Source: Candidatus Accumulibacter affinis (lineage in GTDB: Bacteria; Pseudomonadota; Gammaproteobacteria; Burkholderiales; Rhodocyclaceae). From it: a stretch of DNA of 64,000 nt. The DNA lies in contig JADJOT010000009.1 in NCBI GenBank assembly GCA_016713625.1, positions 248,001-312,000 of the forward strand, written 5' to 3'. Below the pieces are notes generated by a model. The model ran no database searches. It saw nothing but the letters and a program-made list of their open reading frames with translations, and had not been told where the DNA came from. A program made the translations under genes and the position numbers. Positions 27,544 to 36,035 of this stretch are shown piece after piece. Each line of letters begins with the position of its first letter. The first letter of the stretch is position 1.

Positions 27544-28306
27544 TTGGAGAGCTCCTGAATAAAGAATATCTCTAACAAGCGCGTCAGTTTGCGCGCCGCG
27601 ATCGTCTGTGTCTCGCTCGGCTCTACCCAACGCTTTGCATCCACCGGGTCGAGCACCCTGAGACGCAGATGGAAACGGCGCGGAGGAATCTGATACCACT
27701 TCTCGCTCTTGGTCAGCGTGCCCGGATTGCAGTCGATCAACACGGGCACCACCCTTGCCTCGCTGCGCAATACAATGTAGGCCGCCCTCGCTGAAAGCGG
27801 AGCGGTGCGCCCGGTTTTGTACGCGTGCCTTCGGGAAAGATGACCAAAGACTGGCCCAACTTCAAGTCGTTGCCGCAATCGTTGATCAGACTGTCAGAAT
27901 CGGAATTGCTGATGTATCCAGCGGCACGGACAACCCCGCCAAGAAAGGGATTTATCCAGAGCGCCTGCTTGACCACGCAGCTCGCCGCCGGCATAAGGGA
28001 AACCAGCGCCACTACGTCGATCAGTGTTGGATGATTGGCCAGCACCAGAGCACCCGGACAATGGCGCAGCTTTTCGGCGCCAAAGACTTCCATCCGCATG
28101 ACACCGGCGGCTTCCATCAGCCACAGGAATGCAGCAAAGGACTTGTGGATTGCCCAGCGGATCCTGGCGGACCGCCAACCGCCAGGAATTAGGCCCAAGA
28201 CGGGGAACACCAGCACCCGAAGTCCTAAACCGCCAAGGCCGAACACAGCGAAGCAGGCGCCGGTCGCAACAAGCCGCCAGTAATAATTGATCGTGCGCAA
28301 GATCAA
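27531..28306 (-). pseudogene. apeD: PlsC-like acyltransferase ApeD, frameshifted
   Basis: The first frame from 28306 has a membrane N-terminus, then ALVLANHPTLIDVVAL with the HX4D motif and LVIFPEGTRTKPGAPLRFQRG. It then runs into unrelated sequence and stops at 27737. The family continues in the next frame as AAYIVLRSEARVVPVLIDCNP, ending at 27531. One missing base in the C3 run at 27785-27787 joins the two exactly (FQRG-AAYIVL). As written the product loses its last ~85 residues. It is expected to acylate the pigment carrier lipid. Confidence 0.8.
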
Positions 28307-29052
28307 GCTTCCCGTAGCCAGTGCCAGGTCCGCCTCGAGTCACTCCAGTCGGCTTCGCCCTGCTCAAGGCAGCGCAGGAAGACTTGTGACTGGTCCTCTT
28401 GGCTGGGAGCATCGGTCCGTGCTGCAAGAGACCAGGCAATACGTGTTTCTGCCGATGACTCCAGTAGCAGACCAAGCGCGTGGGCTCTTTTGTCCGGGGG
28501 TTCGGAGACCTCATACAGGGTCGGCGCGGGCTCGTCAGCGTAGACGAACAAGACCGGCTGCTCCGGCTTCTCGGCCAACTGCAAACAGGCTTCCAGTAGC
28601 CCGTAGCCGAAGCTCGAACCACCGGCCGAAATTGCTGTGCTGGGCGCGGTATTCTTTTGCAGTATCGATAACAAGCCAGCGCTAGCGTTCAGGACCGACA
28701 TGCTGAACAACGTGGGCGAGAGTTCTTCTTTAGCGGCGAGACATTCGAGCATCGTGGTGGTACGGACCAACTCACCATGGCGGGAAGCAAAGACGATTCG
28801 CGCATTCGGAATAGCGCGAACGCAGTCGTAGGCGACACACAGCACCATTCTTGCCAGTGAACTCAGGCGCCGCTTGAGCATGGGTTCGACAAACGCGACA
28901 TTGGCCAACGGCACCGAACCTTCCTGCGATACGGAAGCTTCCCATGCCGACACGCACGCGATCGGAGCAATCAGTGGCCGAGCAGCGAATTGCAATGAAG
29001 ATCTTTCGCAAGAAAGCTCGGTCCGAATAACCCGGATCGAGCAGGTCATCAA
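28303..29052 (-). CDS. apeC: Ketosynthase-like chain-length factor ApeC
   Basis: Up to 249 residues; the N-terminus is uncertain and a TTG at 28995 (LQFAARPLIAP) may be the true start. It is a truncated ketosynthase homologue with LFSMSVLNASAGLLSI and STAISAGGSSFGYGLLEA. At the position of the usual active-site Cys the sequence reads SAGGSSFG, so it lacks the nucleophile, as expected of the CLF subunit that pairs with ApeO. It is the first gene of the cluster and overlaps apeD by 4 bases. Confidence 0.8.
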   Translation of the reverse strand: MMTCSIRVIRTELSCERSSLQFAARPLIAPIACVSAWEASVSQEGSVPLANVAFVEPMLKRRLSSLARMVLCVAYDCVRAIPNARIVFASRHGELVRTTTMLECLAAKEELSPTLFSMSVLNASAGLLSILQKNTAPSTAISAGGSSFGYGLLEACLQLAEKPEQPVLFVYADEPAPTLYEVSEPPDKRAHALGLLLESSAETRIAWSLAARTDAPSQEDQSQVFLRCLEQGEADWSDSRRTWHWLREA

Positions 29053-29652
29053 GAATCTGGCTATCGGAATGGTTCTGCGATGGCTGGTGCGAAGCGTACT
29101 ATACCCGCTTGCCGACTCGCCGGGTGCAAATGAAGGTGTTGGGCAGAGAGATTTTGAGGTTCAGGCGGCCAACTCGCTCGTGGAAACCGATGGGCGCACA
29201 CGGCGTGTGGAGGTGCGCGCCGGCCACGTCGAGATCGTTGGCGACAAACATGCGGCGCCAACCAGGCTGATTGTGATCCTGCAGGAGCAAGGGCTGATCG
29301 GCTCGAGCACGCCAGAGCGGCGGTCGCCTTTCAGCCTGCTGCTCGCCAACGTCGTTGGTCTGCCGCCGCGAATGTTGAACACAACGATTGTTTTGCTGGT
29401 TGGAACCGTCCGATCAAAGACTACAGCACGATATTCGAGCCTGGACAGTTCAACTCGGTCAAGGACAGCGAAAAGAGCTTCGCCGCCGGAATGGACGACA
29501 CTTGATCACCAAAACGGTCAATTCCGAAGCATTGTCGTCTGTGCTATGCAAGTGGCCCAGTCGGGACTCGGAATAGCGGTTCAAGAACCATCGAGGTAGC
29601 ACGAAAGGCCGGCCATGGCTCGCCGGCACATGCTGCGCTGACTGGCGAAAGA
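29053..29652. other. Region without a supported gene, possible remnants
   Basis: About 600 bases between the first aryl-polyene gene and a lipoprotein gene. A - strand frame is open for about 95 codons (29386-29099; segments GWRRMFVANDLDVAGAHL and SLPNTFICTRRVGKRV). A + strand frame ending near 29506 reads NRPIKDYSTIFEPGQFNS. Neither has a start or a family I recognise. The cluster promoter must lie at the left part of this stretch. Confidence 0.4.
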
Positions 29653-30210
29653 CTACAGTTTCAGGGCGGAAATCCTCGATAAACCCTGCTCGATATTCTT
29701 ACGCGCAGCGCCCTCGGTGGCCAAGCGCAGGCGTGTCACGGCGGCGAAGGCATCACCCGTCGTCGCAGTGTTCTCCGACTTGATCGATTCCTGCCAGACC
29801 ATTGACCCATCGCTTACGCGTTTGAGTTGCCAACCCGCTTCCATCTTGACCATAAACGTCAGACCGAACAACAACTGGTCCATGTTAAAGATGGTGACGG
29901 TCAGCAGGTAATCCCCGCCATTGCCTTGAATGACGCTGGAGAAGATCTTCGAGTTGTTGATGGCGTCGGTCAACGCTTGAGCGTAAGCGGCATTCGAGAT
30001 TTGCGACTTGCCGATAGCCTCGGTCTCCTGGCCGCCCGACACCTTCAAGCTCACCGTTTTGTCGTGTCTCGCGGCGGTTTGAATCGCGGTGGGGGTCATC
30101 CCTTGCGATGTGGTCGGCGTGGCACAGCCACCGGCTAGCGCCGTTGCCAACAGCACCGCAGAGACGGCGATGAGTTTATGCACAAGCGGCGATGGGAATA
30201 GGATTTTCAT
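29653..30210 (-). CDS. Lipoprotein of unknown function
   Basis: 185 residues with signal MKILFPSPLVHKLIAVSAVLLATALAGGC; the lipobox is LAGGC. The mature part has a small beta-rich domain with NSKIFSSVIQGNGGDYLLTVTIF and WQLKRVSDGSMVWQESIKS, like envelope lipoproteins that respond to or resemble DUF4410-type proteins. No catalytic motif. It lies downstream of another lipoprotein gene with a 16-base gap, so they are probably cotranscribed. Confidence 0.7.
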   Translation of the reverse strand: MKILFPSPLVHKLIAVSAVLLATALAGGCATPTTSQGMTPTAIQTAARHDKTVSLKVSGGQETEAIGKSQISNAAYAQALTDAINNSKIFSSVIQGNGGDYLLTVTIFNMDQLLFGLTFMVKMEAGWQLKRVSDGSMVWQESIKSENTATTGDAFAAVTRLRLATEGAARKNIEQGLSRISALKL

Positions 30211-30226
30211 TGACGACTCCTGGCAT

Positions 30227-30667
30227 TTATTTTGCTTGTTTGTAGATATTGGTCATGACTTCGTCCACCATTTCCGTCGGCGATAGTCGGGTCAGCGAGG
30301 TGTGGTAGGAATTGCCGACGGCAACCGGGAAATTATCGCTCGGATTTCGAATATTGATCGTCAATTCGAGCATGTACATCGTGATGTCCCAGAACCATTT
30401 ATCGATATAGGTGACGACCGCGTCGGCCGGGTAGGGTAGTGGTAATTCCGGGCCCGTCGTTGCCGCCAATCCCTTCTTGTTCAGGTGATCCTTGATCAAT
30501 TGATCGGTGTCGTGTTTGTCACCTTCCCTGTGCACGACGTAGAAGGTTTTCATCGCCTTCAAGTCAGTGTCGGGCGTGATCGACGCCGACGCCCGATTTA
30601 CAGCGCACCCAGACAATGCGGATAGTGCGGCAATGACCAAGGATATAAACACGATCTTTTTTAGCAT
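30227..30667 (-). CDS. Lipoprotein of unknown function, DUF4136-like style
   Basis: 146 residues with signal MLKKIVFISLVIAALSALSGC (lipobox LSGC). The body reads DLKAMKTFYVVHREGDKHDTDQLI, then AVVTYIDKWFWDITMYMLEL, a pattern seen in DUF4136-like lipoproteins. It has no enzyme motif. It precedes the other lipoprotein gene on the same strand. Local composition is more AT-rich than the flanks, which may mean later arrival; this is a visual impression. Confidence 0.7.
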   Translation of the reverse strand: MLKKIVFISLVIAALSALSGCAVNRASASITPDTDLKAMKTFYVVHREGDKHDTDQLIKDHLNKKGLAATTGPELPLPYPADAVVTYIDKWFWDITMYMLELTINIRNPSDNFPVAVGNSYHTSLTRLSPTEMVDEVMTNIYKQAK

Positions 30668-31008
30668 GTGTGAAACCTCCCGGTTACTTCGATCGACATA
30701 ATATTCTTACTCTGATATCTTACGCCCTCTACCGCCGTCTGCAATACTACGTAGTGAGCCTTGCCCCACGGTAAATTTGTTCTCCGCCCCAGTTCATACT
30801 TTGGTGTCGCCGACCGAGTTTCCGCACATCCGCAAGTAGTCGAAGGCCAGGCAGATGTTGCGGTGCAGGTGGGCCATTTTTTGGCCGCTTGGCGTGCGCA
30901 ACGTGGCGACGTGATTCGGATCATCGGCGCGAGATTTGCGACGCGGATGGAAGGGAAAATTTTTTTAGCTTTCGCCTCCATCGCGCCCTGACGCCAAAAC
31001 AAGCCGGC
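30668..31008. other. Region without a supported gene
   Basis: About 340 bases between the lipoprotein gene and the chimeric phage/RND ORF. A - strand frame is open over most of it but reads like noise. Another - strand frame holds VATLRTPSGQKMAHLHRN and ends GNSVGDTKV, which looks protein-like without a start or a family I know. Treat it as unassigned, possibly a gene remnant. Confidence 0.35.
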
Positions 31009-31596
31009 TCATGGCTCGCTTCCCCTTTTCAGGGACCGTTGCTTGACCAGCGCGTAGATCGCCGGGATCACCGCCAGAGTGAGCACGGTGGAGGAAAGCA
31101 TCCCACCGACCATCGGCGCGGCGATGCGGCTCATCACTTCCGAGCCGCTGCCGGTTCCCCACAGGATCGGCAGCAGGCCGACCGTGATCGCCGGGGGTGA
31201 ACGGTTACGACGGATACCGACGATTGGCCCCTTGCACAGCGCGACGGCGAAGGTGGCGCTGTAGGTATAGGCCTTGGTGGTGGTCTTCGATTTGCCGCCC
31301 TTGCCGCCCGACTTCTTCTTGGTCAGTTTCTCCTTGATGTGGTTGTTTTCGAGCCATAGGACGTTGCCGGTGACCTTCACCGTGCCATAGACGCGCGGGA
31401 TGGTCTGGCCGTAGCTGCTGGTCTGCACCGTCAGGTCGTCGAGGCGCGGGCCGGTGGTGGTCGGGCCTTTGGGCGGATCGAGGGCGCCGCCTATGGCCAT
31501 GCCGATCTGCGCGCCGAGGAAGACGTTGCCGCTCAGCAAGAAGAAGCCGGCGATGGCGCCGACGCCGCCGCCGACGATCTGGCCGGTGCTGCTCAT
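31009..31596 (-). pseudogene. Chimeric ORF: phage tail-tip protein N-terminus joined to RND heavy-metal pump C-terminus
   Basis: 195 codons in one frame. The first ~130 residues are the start of a lambda J-like tail-tip protein: a glycine-rich membrane-like N-terminus, then IPRVYGTVKVTGNVLWLEN and CKGPIVGIR. The last 56 residues are the end of a CusA/CzcA-type RND pump: GLLPILWGTGSGSEVMSRIA and PMVGGMLSSTVLTLAVIPAIYALVK. The switch is near 31,190-31,210. Both parents are far longer, so neither function can survive. The ATG overlaps the stop of the NlpC-like gene as in intact phages. A deletion across two loci is the simplest origin; an assembly join is the alternative. Confidence 0.75.
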
Positions 31597-32012
31597 GGCG
31601 TGACTCCGACGAAACGATAGACGCAAACGATGCGTTTCTGCCAGCGGTCGGTAAACAGGTGCTCGCAGCAGAGCCCGGGCGCCTCGTAGGCGTGGTTGAT
31701 GGTGTCGCCGGTGAAGATCGCCAGGTGCTGCGGTTCGGCGGTGAAGCGCATCAGCAGCAGGTCGCCGGGTTGGCGATCGCTGAGGTCGGTGACGGGCTCC
31801 AGGAAGGGCTCGCCGTCCAGCGTTGCTTCGAGCATCCCGAAGGCCGGCGTACGGCCGTAGCCGGCGGGGTCGATCGGCGACAGGCCGAGCGTGTTGGCGA
31901 CGTGCACGGCGACGCCGGCGCAATCGAGGGCCACCCCGAGCAGCCGCCCCTGGTGGCGGAAAGGCGTGCCGACGCAGGCGCGCGCAGCGGCGATAATCGC
32001 GTCCTGGGTCAT
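31593..32012 (-). CDS. Phage NlpC/P60-like tail assembly peptidase
   Basis: 139 residues. The catalytic Cys is in LDCAGVAVHVAN, the His in PQHLAIFTGD and the third polar residue likely in INHAYE. It matches the small NlpC/P60 proteins encoded beside the tail tip in siphophages, where they process or help assemble the tip. The start at 32012 overlaps the end of the upstream tail gene. It looks intact, unlike its neighbours. Confidence 0.75.
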   Translation of the reverse strand: MTQDAIIAAARACVGTPFRHQGRLLGVALDCAGVAVHVANTLGLSPIDPAGYGRTPAFGMLEATLDGEPFLEPVTDLSDRQPGDLLLMRFTAEPQHLAIFTGDTINHAYEAPGLCCEHLFTDRWQKRIVCVYRFVGVTP

Positions 32013-32630
32013 CCGCCGCCCTGGCCGACGGTGGCGTAGACGCTGCCCGCCGGGATGTAGGGGAAACCGCCGAAATTGGCAATGTTGTTGAAGGTCGCGC
32101 CGTTCCAGCGCGCCTGGCAATCGGCCATGCGCTTGCGGCAACCGCGCGTCAGCGTGTAGGCATTGCCGGCCACGGGCAGGTAGTAGAAGGGTTCGAGGGT
32201 AGTGATCACGCCGGCGGCAAAGCTCTTCACCGCCAGCGCTTTCAAGCCGGCATTCGGCCCGGAAGTAAATTGAATCGTGCCGGCGCCGAAGGTATCGGCC
32301 GCTTCGCTGCGCGCCGAGGAATAGAAGACCGAGGCGCTGGTTACGGTGGTCAGCGTGCCGGTGACGGTATTCGGTCCGACCGGCACCATGCAGCCGCCGT
32401 AGGTCTGCGAGAGAAAGGTTTTCTGGCAAGAGGCGGTGAAGGTTTCGCCGATCGTCTGGCCGAGCACGTCGACCAGCGACAGGCCGTCGATCTTGTAGCG
32501 ATCGTCAAAAATCGTCGTGGCGCCGAAGATGCGGGCGGTGATCGGCTCCTCGTCCTCGACCGGGTTGGTCCAGCGGGTGGCGAAGACGTACGCGCGCGCC
32601 GTCGAAGAGGCCGCTGCCGTTCATCGCGCG
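32009..32630 (-). pseudogene. Phage DUF2163-like tail protein, 5'-truncated and frameshifted
   Basis: The C-terminal ~150 codons from about 32467 are in one frame: TFTASCQKTFLSQTYGGC and the Cys-containing LTRGCRKRMADCQARW, typical of the DUF2163/BR0599 family. Upstream, FATRWTNPVEDEEPITARIFGA stays in frame back to about 32,595, where a shift at a GC repeat leads to NGSGLFDGAR in another frame. The normal N-terminal ~80 residues are absent, replaced by the neighbouring DUF2460 gene. It is therefore a deletion remnant. Confidence 0.7.
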
Positions 32631-32639
32631 AGAGCATGC

Positions 32640-32925
32640 TGGGCGCGTCGCGGCCGTTGGCAGCGGTCGAGAAATCGTCGATGGCCTTGGCGCGAAAACC
32701 GGCGTAGCGGCCGAAGACGCGGAAGTAGAGGCCAAGAATCTTCACGAACATCTGCTCGCGATCGACCTCCAGGTGCAAACGGAAGCGCCGCACCGGGTAG
32801 GGGTGCAGCAAGCGTCGATACTCGGCGCCGCTGGCGGTGCGGGTAATCTCGACGGCGAATTCATCCGACCACGACGATGCGTAGGAGATCGGTGCGGCGA
32901 TGCGTTCTTCGAGGAAATCAGCCAT
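32640..32925 (-). pseudogene. Phage DUF2460-like tail protein, 3'-truncated
   Basis: The start MADFLEERIAAPISYASSW and RRFRLHLEVDREQMF match the DUF2460 family of siphophage tail proteins. Similarity ends after DDFSTAANGRDAPSM, around 32,640, about half the usual length, where DUF2163-type sequence begins in another frame. The ATG at 32925 overlaps the stop of the tape-measure gene. Confidence 0.65.
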
Positions 32926-33945
32926 CGCGTCTCGCCCTGGACAAAATCCCGAGGATTTCGCGCGCCGCCTGGCCGCCGGCTCGGCGAACCTCGGCGGGGT
33001 TGTCGCCGGAGCCGTGAATATTGACGGTAATCGAATGGCCGGCCAGCGAACCAAGGCTCTCGAAGCCATTGGCGTTGGCCGACAGGTTGCCGGCGACGCC
33101 ACTGCCCAGGCCGCCGACCTTTTGCAGCAGGCCAGCGAAGAGGCCGCCAAAGCCGCCGCTGCCGCCGCCGCCCAGATCGGTGAGCAGCCCGCGCAGCTGG
33201 ATCCTGGCCATGTCGGCAATCAGCGATTTCGCAAAGTCCGCGAAGCTCAGCTTGCCGGTGGTCAGGAAGTTCATCAGGGCGTCTTCCATTCCCGAGAAGG
33301 ACTTCGTGAAAGCCTCTTCGGTTTGCTCGGCGACGCTCTTGCCGCTGTCCAGATACTTGGTCAGCGCGCGCTCGGCGCCGGTTTCCCACAGGCCATTGAG
33401 GCGCTCCTGCTCGGCCTGGAGTTCCTTGACCCGGGCGATCTGATCCTCCTCGGCCTGCGCGACCTCAATGCTCGCCTTGCGGTAGGCTTCGAGCGAAATC
33501 ACATCGTCGTCGAGCGTCGCGGCTTTCGCGGCAAGCGCCTCGCGGGCAGCGTCGGCGGCTTCCTCGACCTTGCGCAGCGCTTCGGCGAGGGCGCGCTGCG
33601 GGCCGGTCATTTCGCGTTCGCTGTAGATCGCGTTCTGCTGCTGATACTTGTCCTGCAGGTTGCCAACGGCGCTATCCATCACCGCCTGCGCGCGTTCTTC
33701 CGCCTTCTTCTTGCGGTCGGCATCGCGCAGGTCGGTGAGTTCCTGGTGGGCCAACTCGCGGCTGATGCGCAACTGCTCGGAACGGTTTTGCTCCGGGTCG
33801 ATACTCTTGCTGGCTGGACCAGCGGATTTGCGGCCCTCCTTGGCAACCGCTTCGTCGAGCTTGTCGACCAGGCGCTTGCGTTCCGAGGCGAAGTATTCCG
33901 GGTTGTCGAGTTTCATGCCCTGAAACTTGCTGTCGAAAGTCGGGT
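32918..33945 (-). pseudogene. Phage tail tape-measure protein, C-terminal fragment
   Basis: About 340 codons of the C-terminal end of a lambda-type tape-measure protein. A long coiled coil (ELTDLRDADRKKKAEERAQ, then RALAEALRKVEEAADAAREA) is followed by the terminal module MEDALMNFLTTGKLSFADFAK and a Gly-rich stretch. The N-terminal bulk is missing: protein similarity stops at the palindromic repeat at 33,945-33,968, which is itself split by a group II intron. Confidence 0.7.
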
Positions 33946-33968
33946 AGGTCGGGTTAGCGCAGCGTAAC
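33945..33968. repeat. GTTGGGTTA-type palindromic repeat, left part (split by intron)
   Basis: The left arm GTCGGGTTA is at 33948-33956 and the loop follows. The right arm is TAAC before the intron and CCGAC just after it (35951-35955). Removing the intron restores a perfect 9-base stem. Related copies are at 35971-35993, 37646-37660 and 39392-39426. Confidence 0.75.
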
Positions 33969-34462
33969 GTGCGCCGTGTCAAGGCGCTGTCTTTCAGCGG
34001 GTGCGAATCCCGTCCGGTAACTTTCGTTCCGACCGGTAGCAACTGGAGCAGTCGCGAAGGCAACAAAGCGGCTGAAGCCTTCGGTGTAGAGGGTTCTTTA
34101 GGGAACTTGGCGAGCATGCAGGCCGTAATGTGAATGAACACTGAGCAGGCCTCGGAAAGAGCGATGCGGAAGCCGACCCGGCGTTACAACGGGGAAGGCC
34201 GCTGTCGTAGGTGAAGCGAACGAAAGGCAGCCTGCGATTCCGCCGGGGTAGTGGTGACGGCATGTGTGGAAGAGGAAGACAGAGGCAACACGGGAAGCCC
34301 CATCACGTGGTCAAGCGCAAGACCAACCGGACGCCCGCGAGGGACAGGCCGGGCGAGGTGGGGTGGCGGAGAGGCCCGTAGTACCGTTGAAGTCGGGTAA
34401 TGCCGATGTAGGAAAGGGGCCTCAGTTCAAGACCAACGCAAGAAGCGGAAAGGGATAGGAGA

Positions 34463-35791
34463 TTGGGCAACCTGCAAACTCCGATCAACGTTCAGAAACT
34501 GCGGATGGCGTTACATGCCAAAGCGAAGGAAGAACCCGGGTACCGGTTCTACCTCCTGTACGACAAGATTCATCGACGGGACGTGCTCGACCATGCCTAC
34601 CGAAGCTGCCAAGCCAACCAGGGAGCAGCCGGGGTAGATGGAGTGCGTTTTGAAGACATCGAAGCGTATGGAGAAGAACGCTGGCTTGGGGAACTGGCGG
34701 AACGGCTGAAGCAGAAGGACTACCGACCGGAAGCGGTCAAACGGGTCTGGATACCGAAGCCGAACGGCAAGCTGCGCCCCTTGGGCATACCGACGATCAC
34801 CGACCGAGTGGTACAAACGGCGGCGCTGCTCGTGCTGGAACCTATCTTTGAAGCCGACCTGCAACCGGAGCAATACGCCTACCGGGCAGAGCGGGGAGCG
34901 CAGGACGCGGTAAAGGCGGTTCATCGTCTGCTGAATACAGGACACCAGCAAGTGATCGATGCGGATCTGTCAGGCTATTTTGATCGCATTCCGCATCCTG
35001 AGCTGATGAAGAGCGTCGCCCGTCGGATCGTGGATCGGCACGTTCTGCACCTCATCAAGCAATGGCTGGAAGCGCCAGTGGAAGAGGACGATGGACACGG
35101 TCACCGGAAGCGGACGACGTCCAACCGGGACACCGGACGCGGCACCCCGCAAGGGGCTCCGATTTCACCGCTGCTGTCGAATCTGTACATGCGGCGATTC
35201 ATCCTCGGATGGAAGAGGTTGGGGTATGCCCGTCGCTGGTCGGCGCACATCGTCAATTACGCAGACGACTTCGTCATCTGCTGCAAAGGCCGGGCAGAAG
35301 ATGCCATGGACGCGATGCGGGGGATGATGGAGCAACTGAAGCTGACGGTGAACGACGACAAGACACACCTGTGTCAAATACCGCAAGAGCGGTTTGATTT
35401 CCTGGGTTACACCCTCGGGCGGTGCTACAGCCGCGAGACCGGGCGCGCCTACATCGGCACTCGGCCCTCGCAGAAGAGCATCAAACGGATGGTGGAAAGC
35501 ATCACTCGGGAAACCGACCGTTGCCGAACCCTCCTGGATGCCGAGTTTGTCGTGGGACGGCTGAACCGGAAACTGACCGGCTGGGCGAATTACTTCTGCC
35601 TCGGTCCAGTCAGCCCGGCCTATCGGGCGATCAACTCCCACGTCACGCAACGGCTCCGCCGGTGGTTATGCAAGAAGCACAAGGTCTCCGGCACGGGGTT
35701 GGCGCGCTACCCGGATCAGTATCTCTACGAACAGTTGGGGCTGGTCAATTTGCCGGCACGGACCCATGACCTTCCGTGGGCGAAAGCGTGA
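34463..35791 (+). CDS. Group II intron reverse transcriptase/maturase
   Basis: 442 residues; TTG start at 34463 behind AGGAGA, with ATG 34505 as the alternative. RT blocks visible include NQGAAGVDGVRFEDIEAYG, IPKPNGKLRPLGIPTITDRVVQ-like block 2, DADLSGYFDRIPH, GTPQGAPISPLLSNLYM and the catalytic NYADDFVICC. The maturase region has LNRKLTGWANYF and LYEQLGLVNL. No HNH endonuclease domain follows, so mobility would rely on another route. The frame is intact, so the intron may be active. It lies within the intron between its domain I-III and domain V. Confidence 0.95.
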   Translation: MGNLQTPINVQKLRMALHAKAKEEPGYRFYLLYDKIHRRDVLDHAYRSCQANQGAAGVDGVRFEDIEAYGEERWLGELAERLKQKDYRPEAVKRVWIPKPNGKLRPLGIPTITDRVVQTAALLVLEPIFEADLQPEQYAYRAERGAQDAVKAVHRLLNTGHQQVIDADLSGYFDRIPHPELMKSVARRIVDRHVLHLIKQWLEAPVEEDDGHGHRKRTTSNRDTGRGTPQGAPISPLLSNLYMRRFILGWKRLGYARRWSAHIVNYADDFVICCKGRAEDAMDAMRGMMEQLKLTVNDDKTHLCQIPQERFDFLGYTLGRCYSRETGRAYIGTRPSQKSIKRMVESITRETDRCRTLLDAEFVVGRLNRKLTGWANYFCLGPVSPAYRAINSHVTQRLRRWLCKKHKVSGTGLARYPDQYLYEQLGLVNLPARTHDLPWAKA

Positions 35792-35803
35792 TGTCTTGTC
35801 CGA

Positions 35804-35836
35804 GAGCCGGATGCGGGAAAACCGCACGTCCGGTTC
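35804..35836 (+). ncRNA. Group II intron domain V
   Basis: A hairpin of 33 bases with the catalytic AGC-like triad region in GAGCCGG and a GGGAAAACC apical part. It lies 13 bases after the maturase stop, as is standard. Confidence 0.8.
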
Positions 35837-35970
35837 GATGAGCGGGATGTGGAAACGGGGCAATGGCCCGGCTACTTGGGCACCGTCAGACGAAAGGGAC
35901 GGAAACAGACAAGCCGGACCTAATGCTACCGCGCCACATCTCGACTCTACCCGACACCACGGCAGACGGA

Positions 35971-35993
35971 TGTTGGGTTACGCCCTGCGGGCT
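35971..35993. repeat. Palindromic repeat, truncated copy beside IS110
   Basis: TGTTGGGTTACGCCCTGCGG plus GCT matches the left part of the intact copy at 39392-39426, then diverges. The IS110 remnant begins about here, so the element probably inserted into or beside this repeat. Confidence 0.65.
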
Positions 35994-36035
35994 CTTAAGA
36001 AACTCCTCTCAACTGGTTGATCTTATATGCATGTT

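Larger units (their letters stand above)
33969..35950 (+). mobile_element. Group II intron with reverse transcriptase
   Basis: The 5' end is GTGCGCC, the usual GTGYG start. The 3' end is AC after a long domain VI whose stem pairs CGGGATGTGG with CCACATCTCG. Domain V is at 35804-35836, beginning GAGCCGGATGCGG and ending GTCCGGTTC. Length is 1,982 bases, normal for an ORF-bearing bacterial intron. Excision joins the two halves of a palindromic repeat exactly, which fixes the borders. GTTAC at 34183-34187 could be EBS1 pairing with GTAAC at the 5' exon end; that is a guess. Confidence 0.85.

Noticed and set aside
28874..29599. 241-codon + strand frame before the aryl-polyene cluster
   Set aside because: Overlaps apeC and reads as noise over most of its length; only short scraps look protein-like.
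32900..33967. 355-codon + strand frame opposite the tape-measure fragment
   Set aside because: The - strand gives a coiled-coil tape-measure protein; the + strand is Leu/Gly/Ala-rich mirror sequence.
33990..34020. GGGTGCGAATCCC looks like a tRNA T-arm
   Set aside because: It lies in domain I of the group II intron and no acceptor stem or anticodon arm can be built around it.
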